DNA of 64,000 bases. It comes from Crossaster papposus (Eukaryota; Echinodermata; Asteroidea; Velatida; Solasteridae). Position numbers and translations under genes: made by a program. The stretch lies in contig JBAIAA010000786.1 of the NCBI GenBank assembly GCA_037893245.1, forward strand, positions 124,001-188,000, given 5' to 3'. Positions 24,293 through 35,899 of this stretch are shown piece by piece. The notes under the pieces were generated by a model. It did no database searches. It was not told the DNA's origin and worked only from the letters and a program-made list of their open reading frames with translations. The number at the start of each line of letters is the position of its first letter. The stretch's first letter is position 1.

Positions 24293-24363
24293 TGCACCGG
24301 CCGGGAATCGAACCCGGGCATCCCGCGTCGCAGGCGAGAATTCTACCACTGAACCACCGGTGC
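24293..24363 (-). tRNA. tRNA-Gly body with GCG (Arg) anticodon
   Basis: C36 to G gives loop CTGCGAC and anticodon GCG, which would pair with arginine codon CGC. The only other change I see in the gene is G45 to U in the variable loop. Stems, U33, A73, A box and B box are intact, so it should be transcribed. GlyRS uses C35 and C36 as identity elements, so charging with glycine may be weak; if it happens, glycine would be placed at CGC. It may be a simple pseudogene-like mutation or a sequencing error. Confidence 0.8.
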
Positions 24364-24433
24364 TTCGCACGATTTCTTAAACACTCATTTCAGTTGAAAA
24401 TACAATATTTAGAAAAATACATGTTAACAAAAT

Positions 24434-24504
24434 TGCACCGGCCGGGAATCGAACCCGGGCCTCCCGCGTGGGAGGCGAGAATTCTACCACTGAACCACCG
24501 GTGC
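24434..24504 (-). tRNA. tRNA-Gly(CCC)
   Basis: Consensus body with CCC; immediately right of the unique GCG-anticodon copy. Confidence 0.93.
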
Positions 24505-24574
24505 TTCGCACGATTTCCTAAACACTCATTTCAGTTGAAAATACAATATTTAGAAAAATACATGTTAACAAAAT

Positions 24575-24645
24575 TGCACCGGCCGGGAATCGAACCCGGG
24601 CCTCCCGCGTGGGAGGCGAGAATTCTACCACTGAACCACCGGTGC
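24575..24645 (-). tRNA. tRNA-Gly(CCC)
   Basis: Consensus body with CCC; next to the deletion copy 24716. Confidence 0.93.
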
Positions 24646-24715
24646 TTCGCACGATTTCCTAAACACTCATTTCAGTTGAAAATACAATATTTAGAAAAAT
24701 ACACGTTAACAAAAT

Positions 24716-24785
24716 TGCACGGCCGGGAATCGAACCCGGGCCTTCCGCGTGGCAGGCGAAAATTCTACCACTGAACCACCGGTGC
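24716..24785 (-). pseudogene. tRNA-Gly(GCC) with acceptor deletion, 70 nt
   Basis: One of the adjacent G68/G69 bases is missing, so the acceptor 3' strand has six bases and cannot pair fully with GCACCGG. It also has C27 to U and G43 to A, which form a U27-A43 pair; related copies elsewhere have U27 opposite U43. Spacer reads ACACGTTAAC rather than ACATGTTAAC. Confidence 0.75.
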
Positions 24786-26970
24786 TTCGCACGATTTCCT
24801 AAACACTCATTTCAGTTGAAAATACAATATTTAGAAAAATACATGTTAACAAAATTGCACCGGCCGGGAATCGAACCCGGGCCTCCCGCGTGGCAGGCGA
24901 GAATTCTACCACTGAACCACCGGTGCTTCGCACGATTTCCTAAACACTCATTTTAGTTGAAAATACAATATTTAGAAAAATACATGTTAACAAAATTGCA
25001 CCGGCCGGGAATCGAACCCGGGCCTCCCGCGTGGCAGGCGAGAATTCTACCACTGAACCACCGGTGCTTCGCACGATTTCCTAAACACTCATTTCAGTTG
25101 AAAATGCAATATTTAGAAAAATACATGTTAACAAAATTGCACCGGCCGGGAATTGAACCAGGGCCTCCCGCGTGGCAGGCGAGAATTCTACCACTGAACC
25201 ACCGGTGCTTCGCACGATTTCTTAAACACTCATTTCAGTTGAAAATACAATATTTAGAAAAATACATGTTAACAAAATTGCACCGGCTGGGAATCGAACC
25301 CGGGCCTCCCGCGTGGCAGGCGAGAATTCTACCACTGAACCACCGGTGCTTCACACGATTTCCTAAACACTCATTTTAGTTGAAAATACAATATTTAGAA
25401 AAATACATGTTAACAAAATTGCACCGGCCGGGAATCGAACCCGGGCCTCCCGCGTGGCAAGCGAGAATTCTACCACTGAACCACCGGTGCTTCGCACGAT
25501 TTCCTAAACTCTCATTCCAGTTGAAAATACAATATTTAGAAAAATACATGTTAACAAAATTGCACCGGCCGGGAATCGAACCCGGGCCTCCCGCGTGGCA
25601 GGCGAGAATTCTACCACTGAACCACCGGTGCTTAGCACGATTTCCTAAACACTCATTCCAGTTGAAAATACAATATTTAGAAAAATACATGTTAACAAAA
25701 TTGCACCGGCCGGGAATCGAACCCGGGCCTCCCGCGTGGCAGGCGAGAATGCTACCACTGAACCACCGGTGCTTCGCACGATTTCCTAAACACTCATTCC
25801 AGTTGAAAAAACAATATTTAGAAAAATACATGTTAACAAAATTGCACCGGCCGGGAATCGAACCCGGGCCTCCCGCGTGGCAGGCGAGAATTATACCACT
25901 GAACCACCGGTGCTTCGCACGATTTCCTAAACACTCATTCCAGTTGAAAATACAATATTTAGAAAAATACATGTTAAGAAAATTGCACCGGCCGGGAATC
26001 GAACCCGGGCCTCCCGCGTGGCAGGCGAGAATTCTACCACTGAACCACCGGTGCTTCGCACGATTTACTAAACACTCATTTCAGTTGAAAATGCAATATT
26101 TAGAAAAATACATGTTAACAAAATTGCACCGGCCGGGAATTGAACCCGGGCCTCCCGCGTGGCAGGCGAGAATTCTACGACTGAACCACCGGTGCTTCGC
26201 ACGATTTCTTAAACACTCATTTCAGTTGAAAATACAATATTTATAAAAATACATGTTAACAAAATTGCACCGGCCGGGAATCGAACCCGGGCCTCCCGCG
26301 TGGCAGGCGAGAATTCTACCACTGAACCACCGGTGCTTCGCACGATTTCCTAAACACTCATTTCAGTTGAAAATACAATATTTAGAAAAATACATGTTAA
26401 CAAAATTGCACCGGCCGGGAATCGAACCCGGGCCTCCCGCGTGGCAGGCAAGAATTCTACCACTGAACCGCCGGTGCTTCGCACGATTTCCTAAACACTC
26501 ATTCCAGTTGAAAATACAATATTTAGAAAAATACATGTTAACAAAATTGCACCGGCCGGGAATCGAACCCGGGCCTCCCGCGTGGCAGGCGAGAATTCTA
26601 CCACTGAACCACCGGTGCTTCGCACGATTTCCTAAACACTCATTCCAGTTGAAAATACAATATTTAGAAAAATACATGTTAACAAAATTGCACCGGCCGG
26701 GAATCGAACCCGGGCCTCCCGCGTGGCAGGCGAGAATTCTACCACTGAACCACCGGTGCTTCGCACGATTTCCTAAACACTCATTTCAGTTGAAAATACA
26801 ATATTTAGAAAAATACATGTTAACAAAATTGCACCGGCCGGGAATCGAACCCGGGCCTCCCGCGTGGCAGGCGAGAATTCTACCACTGAACCACCGGTGC
26901 TTCGCACGATTTCCTAAACACTCATTTCAGTTGAAAATACAATATTTAGAAAAATACATGTTAACAAAAT

Positions 26971-27041
26971 TGCACCGGCCGGGAATCGAACCCGGGCCTC
27001 CCGCGTGGGAGGCGAGAATTCTACCACTGAACCACCGGTGC
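26971..27041 (-). tRNA. tRNA-Gly(CCC)
   Basis: Consensus body with CCC, first of a CCC, CCC, U27/U43 trio. Confidence 0.93.
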
Positions 27042-27111
27042 TTCGCACGATTTCCTAAACACTCATTTCAGTTGAAAATACAATATTTAGAAAAATACAT
27101 GTTAACAAAAT

Positions 27112-27182
27112 TGCACCGGCCGGGAATCGAACCCGGGCCTCCCGCGTGGGAGGCGAGAATTATACCACTGAACCACCGGTGC
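27112..27182 (-). tRNA. tRNA-Gly(CCC), G22 to U
   Basis: CCC with broken D-stem pair 13-22; second of the trio. Confidence 0.85.
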
Positions 27183-28243
27183 TTCGCACGATTTTCTAAA
27201 CACTCATTTCAGTTGAAAATACAATATTTAGAAAAATACATGTTAACAAAATTGCACCGGCCGGGAATCGAACCCGGGCCTACCGCGTGGCAGGCGAAAA
27301 TTCTACCACTGAACCACCGGTGCTTCGCACGATTCCCTAAACACTCATTTCAGTTGAAAATACAATATTTAGAAAAATACATGTTAACAAAATTGCACCG
27401 GCCGGGAATCGAACCCGGGCCTCCCGCGTGGCAGGCGAGAATTCTACCACTGAACCACCGGTGCTTCGCACGATTTCCTAAACACTCATTTCAGTTGAAA
27501 ATACAATATTTAGAAAAATACATGTTAACAAAATTGCACCGGCCGGGAATCGAACCCGGGCCTCCCGCGTGGCAGGCGAGAATGCTACCACTGAACCACC
27601 GGTGCTTCGCACGATTTCCTAAACACTCATTCCAGTTGAAAATACAATATTTAGAAAAATACATGTTAACAAAATTGCACCGGCCGGGAATCGAACCCGG
27701 GCCTCCCGCGTGGCAGGCGAGAATTATACCACTGAACCACCGGTGCTTCGCACGATTTCCTAAACACTCATTCCAGTTGAAAATACAATATTTAGAAAAA
27801 TACATGTTAAGAAAATTGCACCGGCCGGGAATCGAACCCGGGCCTCCCGCGTGGCAGGCGAGAATTCTACCACTGAACCACCGGTGCTTCGCACGATTTA
27901 CTAAACACTCATTTCAGTTGAAAATGCAATATTTAGAAAAATACATGTTAACAAAATGGCACCGGCCGGGAATTGAACCCGGGCCTCCCGCGTGGCAGGC
28001 GAGAATTCTACCACTGAACCACCGGTGCTTAGCACGATTTCTTAAACACTCATTTCAGTTGAAAATACAATATTTATAAAAATACATGTTAACAAAATTG
28101 CACCGGCCGGGAATCGAACCCGGGCCTCCCGCGTGGCAGGCGAGAATTCTACCACTGAACCACCGGTGCTTCGCACGATTTCCTAAACACTCATTTCAGT
28201 TGAAAATACAATATTTAGAAAAATACATGTTAACAAAATAAAT

Positions 28244-29442
28244 TGCACCGGCCGGGAATCGAACCCGGGCCTCCCGCGTGGCAGGCGAGAATTATACCAC
28301 TGAACCACCGGTGCTTCGCACGATTTCCTAAACACTCATTCCAGTTGAAAATACAATATTTAGAAAAATACATGTTAACAAAATTGCACCGGCCGGGAAT
28401 CGAACCCGGGCCTCCCGCGTGGCAGGCGAGAATTCTACCACTGAACCACCGGTGCTTCGCACGATTTACTAAACACTCATTTCAGTTGAAAATGCAATAT
28501 TTAGAAAAATACATGTTAACAAAATTGCACCGGCCGGGAATTGAACCCGGGCCTCCCGCGTGGCAGGCGAGAATTCTACCACTGAACCACCGGTGCTTCG
28601 CACGATTTCTTAAACACTCATTTCAGTTGAAAATACAATATTTAGAAAAATACATGTTAACAAAATTGCACCGGCCGGGAATCGAACCCGGGCCTCCCGC
28701 GTGGCAGGCGAGAATTCTACCACTGAACCACCGGTGCTTCGCACGATTTCCTAAACACTCATTCCAGTTGAAAATACAATATTTAGAAAAATACATGTTA
28801 ACAAAATTGCACCGGCCGGGAATCGAACCCGGGCCTCCCGCGTGGCAGGCGAGAATTCTACCACTGAACCACCGGTGCTTCCCACGATTTCCTAAACACT
28901 CATTCCAGTTGAAAATACAATATTTAGAAAAATACATGTTAACAAAATTGCACCGGCCGGGAATCGAACCCGGGCCTCCCGCGTGGCAGGCGAGAATTCT
29001 ACCACTGAACCACCGGTGCTTCGCACGATTTCCTAAACACTCATTCCAGTTGAAAATACAATATTTAGAAAAATACATGTTAACAAAATTGCACCGGCCG
29101 GGAATCGAACCCGGGCCTCCCGCGTGGCAGGCGAGAATGCTACCACTGAACCACCGGTGCTTCGCACGATTTCCTAAACACTCATTCCAGTTGAAAATAC
29201 AATATTTAGAAAAATACATGTTAACAAAATTGCACCGGCCGGGAATCGAACCCGGGCCTCCCGCGTGGCAGGCGAGAATTCTACCACTGAACCACCGGTG
29301 CTTCGCACGATTTCCTAAACACTCATGCCAGTTGAAAATACAATATTTAGAAAAATACATGTTAACAAAATTGCACCGGCCGGGAATCGAACCCGGGCCT
29401 CCCGCGTGGCAGGCGAGAATTCTACCACTGAACCACCGGTGC
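28244..29442 (-). tRNA. Run 5: 9 tRNA-Gly(GCC) genes, S = 28244+141k, k=0-8
   Basis: All GCC. The first copy (28244) has G22 to U and a 4-bp insertion in its trailer, so the sequence after A73 is A, TTT, A, TTTT and the full T4 lies 6-9 nt downstream. 29090 has A23 to C. From about 28740 the run belongs to the first 2693-bp higher-order unit. Confidence 0.95.
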
Positions 29443-29485
29443 TTCGCACGATTTCCTAAACACTCATTCCAGTTGAAAATACAAT

Positions 29486-29499
29486 ATTTAGAATTTAGA
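29486..29499. repeat. 7-bp spacer duplication, copy 3
   Basis: Marks the left end of a 7-copy segment in the 2693-bp repeat. Confidence 0.92.
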
Positions 29500-29519
29500 A
29501 AAATACATGTTAACAAAAT

Positions 29520-30436
29520 TGCACCGGCCGGGAATCGAACCCGGGCATCCCGCGTGGCAGGCGAGAATTCTACCACTGAACCACCGGTGCTTCGCACGAT
29601 TTCCTAAACACTCATTTCAGTTGAAAATACAATATTTAGAAAAATACATGTTAACAAAATTGCACCGGCCGGGAATCGAACCCGGGCCTCCCGCGTGGCA
29701 GGCAAGAATTCTACCACTGAACCGCCGGTGCTTCGCACGATTTCCTAAACACTCATTCCAGTTGAAAATACAATATTTAGAAAAATACATGTTAACAAAA
29801 TTGCACCGGCCGGGAATCGAACCCGGGCCTCCCGCGTGGCAGGCGAGAATTCTACCACTGAACCACCGGTGCTTCGCACGATTTCCTAAACACTCATTTC
29901 AGTTGAAAATACAATATTTAGAAAAATACATGTTAACAAAATTGCACCGGCCGGGAATCGAACCCGGGCCTCCCGCGTGGCAGGCGAGAATTCTACCACT
30001 GAACCACCGGTGCTTCGCACGATTTCCTAAACACTCATTCCAGTTGAAAATACAATATTTAGAAAAATACATGTTAACAAAATTGCACCGGCCGGGAATC
30101 GAGCCCGGGCCTCCCGCGTGGCAGGCGAGAATGCTACCACTGAACCACCGGTGCTTCGCACGATTTCCTAAACACTCATTCCAGTTGAAAATACAATATT
30201 TAGAAAAATACATGTTAACAAAATTGCTCCGGCCGGGAATCGAACCCGGGCCTCCCGCGTGGCAGGCGAGAATTCTACCACTGAACCACCGGTGCTTCGC
30301 ACGACTTCCTAAACACTCATGCCAGTTGAAAATACAATATTTAGAAAAATACATGTTAACAAAATTGCACCGGCCGGGAATCGAACCCGGGCCTCCCGCG
30401 TGGCAGGCGAGAATTCTACCACTGAACCACCGGTGC
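29520..30436 (-). tRNA. Run 6: 7 tRNA-Gly(GCC) genes, S = 29520+141k, k=0-6
   Basis: Lies between two 7-bp spacer duplications and is the short segment of the 2693-bp repeat. 29520 has G45 to U, 29661 has U8 to C with C29 to U, 30084 has A23 to C, and 30225 has U70 to A, mispairing with A3. Confidence 0.95.
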
Positions 30437-30479
30437 TTCGCACGATTTCCTAAACACTCATTCCAGTTGAAAATACAAT

Positions 30480-30493
30480 ATTTAGAATTTAGA
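30480..30493. repeat. 7-bp spacer duplication, copy 4
   Basis: 994 bp after copy 3 (7 units + 7). Confidence 0.92.
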
Positions 30494-30513
30494 AAAATAC
30501 ATGTTAACAAAAT

Positions 30514-32135
30514 TGCACCGGCCGGGAATCGAACCCGGGCCTCCCGCGTGGCAGGCGAGAATTCTACCACTGAACCACCGGTGCTTCGCACGATTTCCTA
30601 AACACTCATTTCAGTTGAAAATACAATATTTAGAAAAATACATGTTAACAAAATTGCACCGGCCGGGAATCGAACCCGGGCCTCCCGCGTGGCAGGCAAG
30701 AATTCTACCACTGAACCGCCGGTGCTTCGCACGATTTCCTAAACACTCATTCCAGTTGAAAATACAATATTTAGAAAAATACATGTTAACAAAATTGCAC
30801 CGGCCGGGAATCGAACCCGGGCCTCCCGCGTGGCAGGCGAGAATTCTACCACTGAACCACCGGTGCTTCGCACGATTTCCTAAACACTCATTTCAGTTGA
30901 AAATACAATATTTAGAAAAATACATGTTAACAAAATTGCACCGGCCGGGAATCGAACCCGGGCCTCCCGCGTGGCAGGCGAGAATTCTACCACTGAACCA
31001 CCGGTGCTTCGCACGATTTCCTAAACACTCATTCCAGTTGAAAATACAATATTTAGAAAAATACATGTTAACAAAATTGCACCGGCCGGGAATCGAACCC
31101 GGGCCTCCCGCGTGGCAGGCGAGAATTCTACCACTGAACCACCGGTGCTTCGCACGATTTCCTAAACACTCATTCCAGTTGAAAATACAATATTTAGAAA
31201 AATACATGTTAACAAAATTGCACCTGCCGGGAATCGAACCCGGGCCTCCCGCGTGGCAGGCGAGAATTCTACCACTGAACCACCGGTGCTTCGCACGATT
31301 TCCTAAACACTCATTTCAGTTGAAAATACAATATTTAGAAAAATACATGTTAACAAAATTGCATCGGCAGGGAATCGAACCCGGGCCTCCCGCGTGGCAG
31401 GCGAGAATTCTACCACTGAACCACCGGTGCTTCGCACGATTTCCTAAACACTCATTCCAGTTGAAAATACAATATTTAGAAAAATACATGTTAACAAAAT
31501 TGCACCGGCCGGGAATCGAACCCGGGCCTCCCGCGTGGCAGGCGAGAATTCTACCACTGAACCACCGGTGCTTCCCACGATTTCCTAAACACTCATTCCA
31601 GTTGAAAATACAATATTTAGAAAAATACATGTTAACAAAATTGCACCGGCCGGGAATCGAACCCGGGCCTCCCGCGTGGCAGGCGAGAATTCTACCACTG
31701 AACCACCGGTGCTTCGCACGATTTCCTAAACACTCATTCCAGTTGAAAATACAATATTTAGAAAAATACATGTTAACAAAATTGCACCGGCCGGGAATCG
31801 AACCCGGGCCTCCCGCGTGGCAGGCGAGAATGCTACCACTGAACCACCGGTGCTTCGCACGATTTCCTAAACACTCATTCCAGTTGAAAATACAATATTT
31901 AGAAAAATACATGTTAACAAAATTGCACCGGCCGGGAATCGAACCCGGGCCTCCCGCGTGGCAGGCGAGAATTCTACCACTGAACCACCGGTGCTTCGCA
32001 CGATTTCCTAAACACTCATGCCAGTTGAAAATACAATATTTAGAAAAATACATGTTAACAAAATTGCACCGGCCGGGAATCGAACCCGGGCCTCCCGCGT
32101 GGCAGGCGAGAATTCTACCACTGAACCACCGGTGC
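30514..32135 (-). tRNA. Run 7: 12 tRNA-Gly(GCC) genes, S = 30514+141k, k=0-11
   Basis: Long segment of the 2693-bp repeat. 30655 has U8 to C, 31219 has C67 to A, 31360 has G69A/G64U, 31783 has A23 to C. The others are consensus or carry spacer changes only, as far as I could check. Confidence 0.95.
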
Positions 32136-32178
32136 TTCGCACGATTTCCTAAACACTCATTCCAGTTGAAAATACAAT

Positions 32179-32192
32179 ATTTAGAATTTAGA
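32179..32192. repeat. 7-bp spacer duplication, copy 5
   Basis: 1699 bp after copy 4 (12 units + 7). Confidence 0.92.
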
Positions 32193-32212
32193 AAAATACA
32201 TGTTAACAAAAT

Positions 32213-33129
32213 TGCACCGGCCGGGAATCGAACCCGGGCCTCCCGCGTGGCAGGCGAGAATTCTACCACTGAACCACCGGTGCTTCGCACGATTTCCTAA
32301 ACACTCATTTCAGTTGAAAATACAATATTTAGAAAAATACATGTTAACAAAATTGCACCGGCCGGGAATCGAACCCGGGCCTCCCGCGTGGCAGGCAAGA
32401 ATTCTACCACTGAACCGCCGGTGCTTCGCACGATTTCCTAAACACTCATTCCAGTTGAAAATACAATATTTAGAAAAATACATGTTAACAAAATTGCACC
32501 GGCCGGGAATCGAACCCGGGCCTCCCGCGTGGCAGGCGAGAATTCTACCACTGAACCACCGGTGCTTCGCACGATTTCCTAAACACTCATTTCAGTTGAA
32601 AATACAATATTTAGAAAAATACATGTTAACAAAATTGCACCGGCCGGGAATCGAACCCGGGCCTCCCGCGTGGCAGGCGAGAATTCTACCACTGAACCAC
32701 CGGTGCTTCGCACGATTTCCTAAACACTCATTCCAGTTGAAAATACAATATTTAGAAAAATACATGTTAACAAAATTGCACCGGCCGGGAATCGAGCCCG
32801 GGCCTCCCGCGTGGCAGGCGAGAATGCTACCACTGAACCACCGGTGCTTCGCACGATTTCCTAAACACTCATTCCAGTTGAAAATACAATATTTAGAAAA
32901 ATACATGTTAACAAAATTGCACCGGCCGGGAATCGAACCCGGGCCTCCCGCGTGGCAGGCGAGAATTCTACCACTGAACCACCGGTGCTTCGCACGATTT
33001 CCTAAACACTCATGCCAGTTGAAAATACAATATTTAGAAAAATACATGTTAACAAAATTGCACCGGCCGGGAATCGAACCCGGGCCTCCCGCGTGGCAGG
33101 CGAGAATTCTACCACTGAACCACCGGTGC
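32213..33129 (-). tRNA. Run 8: 7 tRNA-Gly(GCC) genes, S = 32213+141k, k=0-6
   Basis: Counterpart of run 6 at +2693. 32354 has U8 to C and 32777 has A23 to C. Unlike run 6, the first copy has consensus G45. Confidence 0.95.
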
Positions 33130-33172
33130 TTCGCACGATTTCCTAAACACTCATTCCAGTTGAAAATACAAT

Positions 33173-33186
33173 ATTTAGAATTTAGA
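33173..33186. repeat. 7-bp spacer duplication, copy 6
   Basis: 994 bp after copy 5. Confidence 0.92.
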
Positions 33187-33206
33187 AAAATACATGTTAA
33201 CAAAAT

Positions 33207-34828
33207 TGCACCGGCCGGGAATCGAACCCGGGCCTCCCGCGTGGCAGGCGAGAATTCTACCACTGAACCACCGGTGCTTCGCACGATTTCCTAAACACTC
33301 ATTTCAGTTGAAAATACAATATTTAGAAAAATACATGTTAACAAAATTGCACCGGCCGGGAATCGAACCCGGGCCTCCCGCGTGGCAGGCAAGAATTCTA
33401 CCACTGAACCGCCGGTGCTTCGCACGATTTCCTAAACACTCATTCCAGTTGAAAATACAATATTTAGAAAAATACATGTTAACAAAATTGCACCGGCCGG
33501 GAATCGAACCCGGGCCTCCCGCGTGGCAGGCGAGAATTCTACCACTGAACCACCGGTGCTTCGCACGATTTCCTAAACACTCATTTCAGTTGAAAATACA
33601 ATATTTAGAAAAATACATGTTAACAAAATTGCACCGGCCGGGAATCGAACCCGGGCCTCCCGCGTGGCAGGCGAGAATTCTACCACTGAACCACCGGTGC
33701 TTCGCACGATTTCCTAAACACTCATTCCAGTTGAAAATACAATATTTAGAAAAATACATGTTAACAAAATTGCACCGGCCGGGAATCGAACCCGGGCCTC
33801 CCGCGTGGCAGGCGAGAATTCTACCACTGAACCACCGGTGCTTCGCACGATTTCCTAAACACTCATTCCAGTTGAAAATACAATATTTAGAAAAATACAT
33901 GTTAACAAAATTGCACCTGCCGGGAATCGAACCCGGGCCTCCCGCGTGGCAGGCGAGAATTCTACCACTGAACCACCGGTGCTTCGCACGATTTCCTAAA
34001 CACTCATTTCAGTTGAAAATACAATATTTAGAAAAATACATGTTAACAAAATTGCATCGGCAGGGAATCGAACCCGGGCCTCCCGCGTGGCAGGCGAGAA
34101 TTCTACCACTGAACCACCGGTGCTTCGCACGATTTCCTAAACACTCATTCCAGTTGAAAATACAATATTTAGAAAAATACATGTTAACAAAATTGCACCG
34201 GCCGGGAATCGAACCCGGGCCTCCCGCGTGGCAGGCGAGAATTCTACCACTGAACCACCGGTGCTTCCCACGATTTCCTAAACACTCATTCCAGTTGAAA
34301 ATACAATATTTAGAAAAATACATGTTAACAAAATTGCACCGGCCGGGAATCGAACCCGGGCCTCCCGCGTGGCAGGCGAGAATTCTACCACTGAACCACC
34401 GGTGCTTCGCACGATTTCCTAAACACTCATTCCAGTTGAAAATACAATATTTAGAAAAATACATGTTAACAAAATTGCACCGGCCGGGAATCGAACCCGG
34501 GCCTCCCGCGTGGCAGGCGAGAATGCTACCACTGAACCACCGGTGCTTCGCACGATTTCCTAAACACTCATTCCAGTTGAAAATACAATATTTAGAAAAA
34601 TACATGTTAACAAAATTGCACCGGCCGGGAATCGAACCCGGGCCTCCCGCGTGGCAGGCGAGAATTCTACCACTGAACCACCGGTGCTTCGCACGATTTC
34701 CTAAACACTCATGCCAGTTGAAAATACAATATTTAGAAAAATACATGTTAACAAAATTGCACCGGCCGGGAATCGAACCCGGGCCTCCCGCGTGGCAGGC
34801 GAGAATTCTACCACTGAACCACCGGTGC
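33207..34828 (-). tRNA. Run 9: 12 tRNA-Gly(GCC) genes, S = 33207+141k, k=0-11
   Basis: Counterpart of run 7 at +2693. 33348 has U8 to C, 33912 has C67 to A, 34053 has G69A/G64U, 34476 has A23 to C. Confidence 0.95.
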
Positions 34829-34871
34829 TTCGCACGATTTCCTAAACACTCATTCCAGTTGAAAATACAAT

Positions 34872-34885
34872 ATTTAGAATTTAGA
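34872..34885. repeat. 7-bp spacer duplication, copy 7
   Basis: 1699 bp after copy 6. Confidence 0.92.
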
Positions 34886-34905
34886 AAAATACATGTTAAC
34901 AAAAT

Positions 34906-35822
34906 TGCACCGGCCGGGAATCGAACCCGGGCCTCCCGCGTGGCAGGCGAGAATTCTACCACTGAACCACCGGTGCTTCGCACGATTTCCTAAACACTCA
35001 TTTCAGTTGAAAATACAATATTTAGAAAAATACATGTTAACAAAATTGCACCGGCCGGGAATCGAACCCGGGCCTCCCGCGTGGCAGGCAAGAATTCTAC
35101 CACTGAACCGCCGGTGCTTCGCACGATTTCCTAAACACTCATTCCAGTTGAAAATACAATATTTAGAAAAATACATGTTAACAAAATTGCACCGGCCGGG
35201 AATCGAACCCGGGCCTCCCGCGTGGCAGGCGAGAATTCTACCACTGAACCACCGGTGCTTCGCACGATTTCCTAAACACTCATTTCAGTTGAAAATACAA
35301 TATTTAGAAAAATACATGTTAACAAAATTGCACCGGCCGGGAATCGAACCCGGGCCTCCCGCGTGGCAGGCGAGAATTCTACCACTGAACCACCGGTGCT
35401 TCGCACGATTTCCTAAACACTCATTCCAGTTGAAAATACAATATTTAGAAAAATACATGTTAACAAAATTGCACCGGCCGGGAATCGAGCCCGGGCCTCC
35501 CGCGTGGCAGGCGAGAATGCTACCACTGAACCACCGGTGCTTCGCACGATTTCCTAAACACTCATTCCAGTTGAAAATACAATATTTAGAAAAATACATG
35601 TTAACAAAATTGCACCGGCCGGGAATCGAACCCGGGCCTCCCGCGTGGCAGGCGAGAATTCTACCACTGAACCACCGGTGCTTCGCACGATTTCCTAAAC
35701 ACTCATGCCAGTTGAAAATACAATATTTAGAAAAATACATGTTAACAAAATTGCACCGGCCGGGAATCGAACCCGGGCCTCCCGCGTGGCAGGCGAGAAT
35801 TCTACCACTGAACCACCGGTGC
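34906..35822 (-). tRNA. Run 10: 7 tRNA-Gly(GCC) genes, S = 34906+141k, k=0-6
   Basis: Third instance of the 7-copy segment (runs 6 and 8). 35047 has U8 to C and 35470 has A23 to C. Confidence 0.95.
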
Positions 35823-35865
35823 TTCGCACGATTTCCTAAACACTCATTCCAGTTGAAAATACAAT

Positions 35866-35879
35866 ATTTAGAATTTAGA
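35866..35879. repeat. 7-bp spacer duplication, copy 8
   Basis: 994 bp after copy 7. Confidence 0.92.
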
Positions 35880-35899
35880 AAAATACATGTTAACAAAAT

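Larger units (their letters stand above)
12308..24645 (-). tRNA. Run 3: 88 tRNA-Gly genes, S = 12308+141k, k=0-87
   Basis: k=0 to about 43 repeat run 2 at +7339 bp; the rest is a different mixture. Anticodon CCC at k=1,2,3,4,10,11,74,86,87; GCG at k=85 (24293); GCC elsewhere. U27/U43 copies at 13013, 14000, 14846, 16115. U33 to G at 16820, U8 to C at 17102. G69A/G64U copies at 17807, 19217, 19640, 20909, 23024. Base 73 is U at 23870 and base 32 is A at 24011. The run ends at the deletion copy 24716. Confidence 0.95.
24856..28169 (-). tRNA. Run 4: 24 tRNA-Gly genes, S = 24856+141k, k=0-23
   Basis: CCC at 26971 and 27112; GCC elsewhere. The U27/U43 copy is 27253. Others: C31 to U (G-U pair kept) at 25420; A23 to C at 25702 and 27535; G22 to U at 25843 and 27676; G18 to C at 26125; U8 to C at 26407; C73 instead of A73 at 27958. 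Spacers near 26243 and 28073 have TATAAAA in place of TAGAAAA. The run ends at a 4-bp spacer insertion. Confidence 0.95.

Noticed and set aside
28623-29597. Minus-strand open frames of 90-324 codons with a repeated cysteine and glycine-rich pattern
   Set aside because: They run through tRNA genes in the sense direction and are limited by common spacer changes. There is no separate promoter, start context or codon bias.
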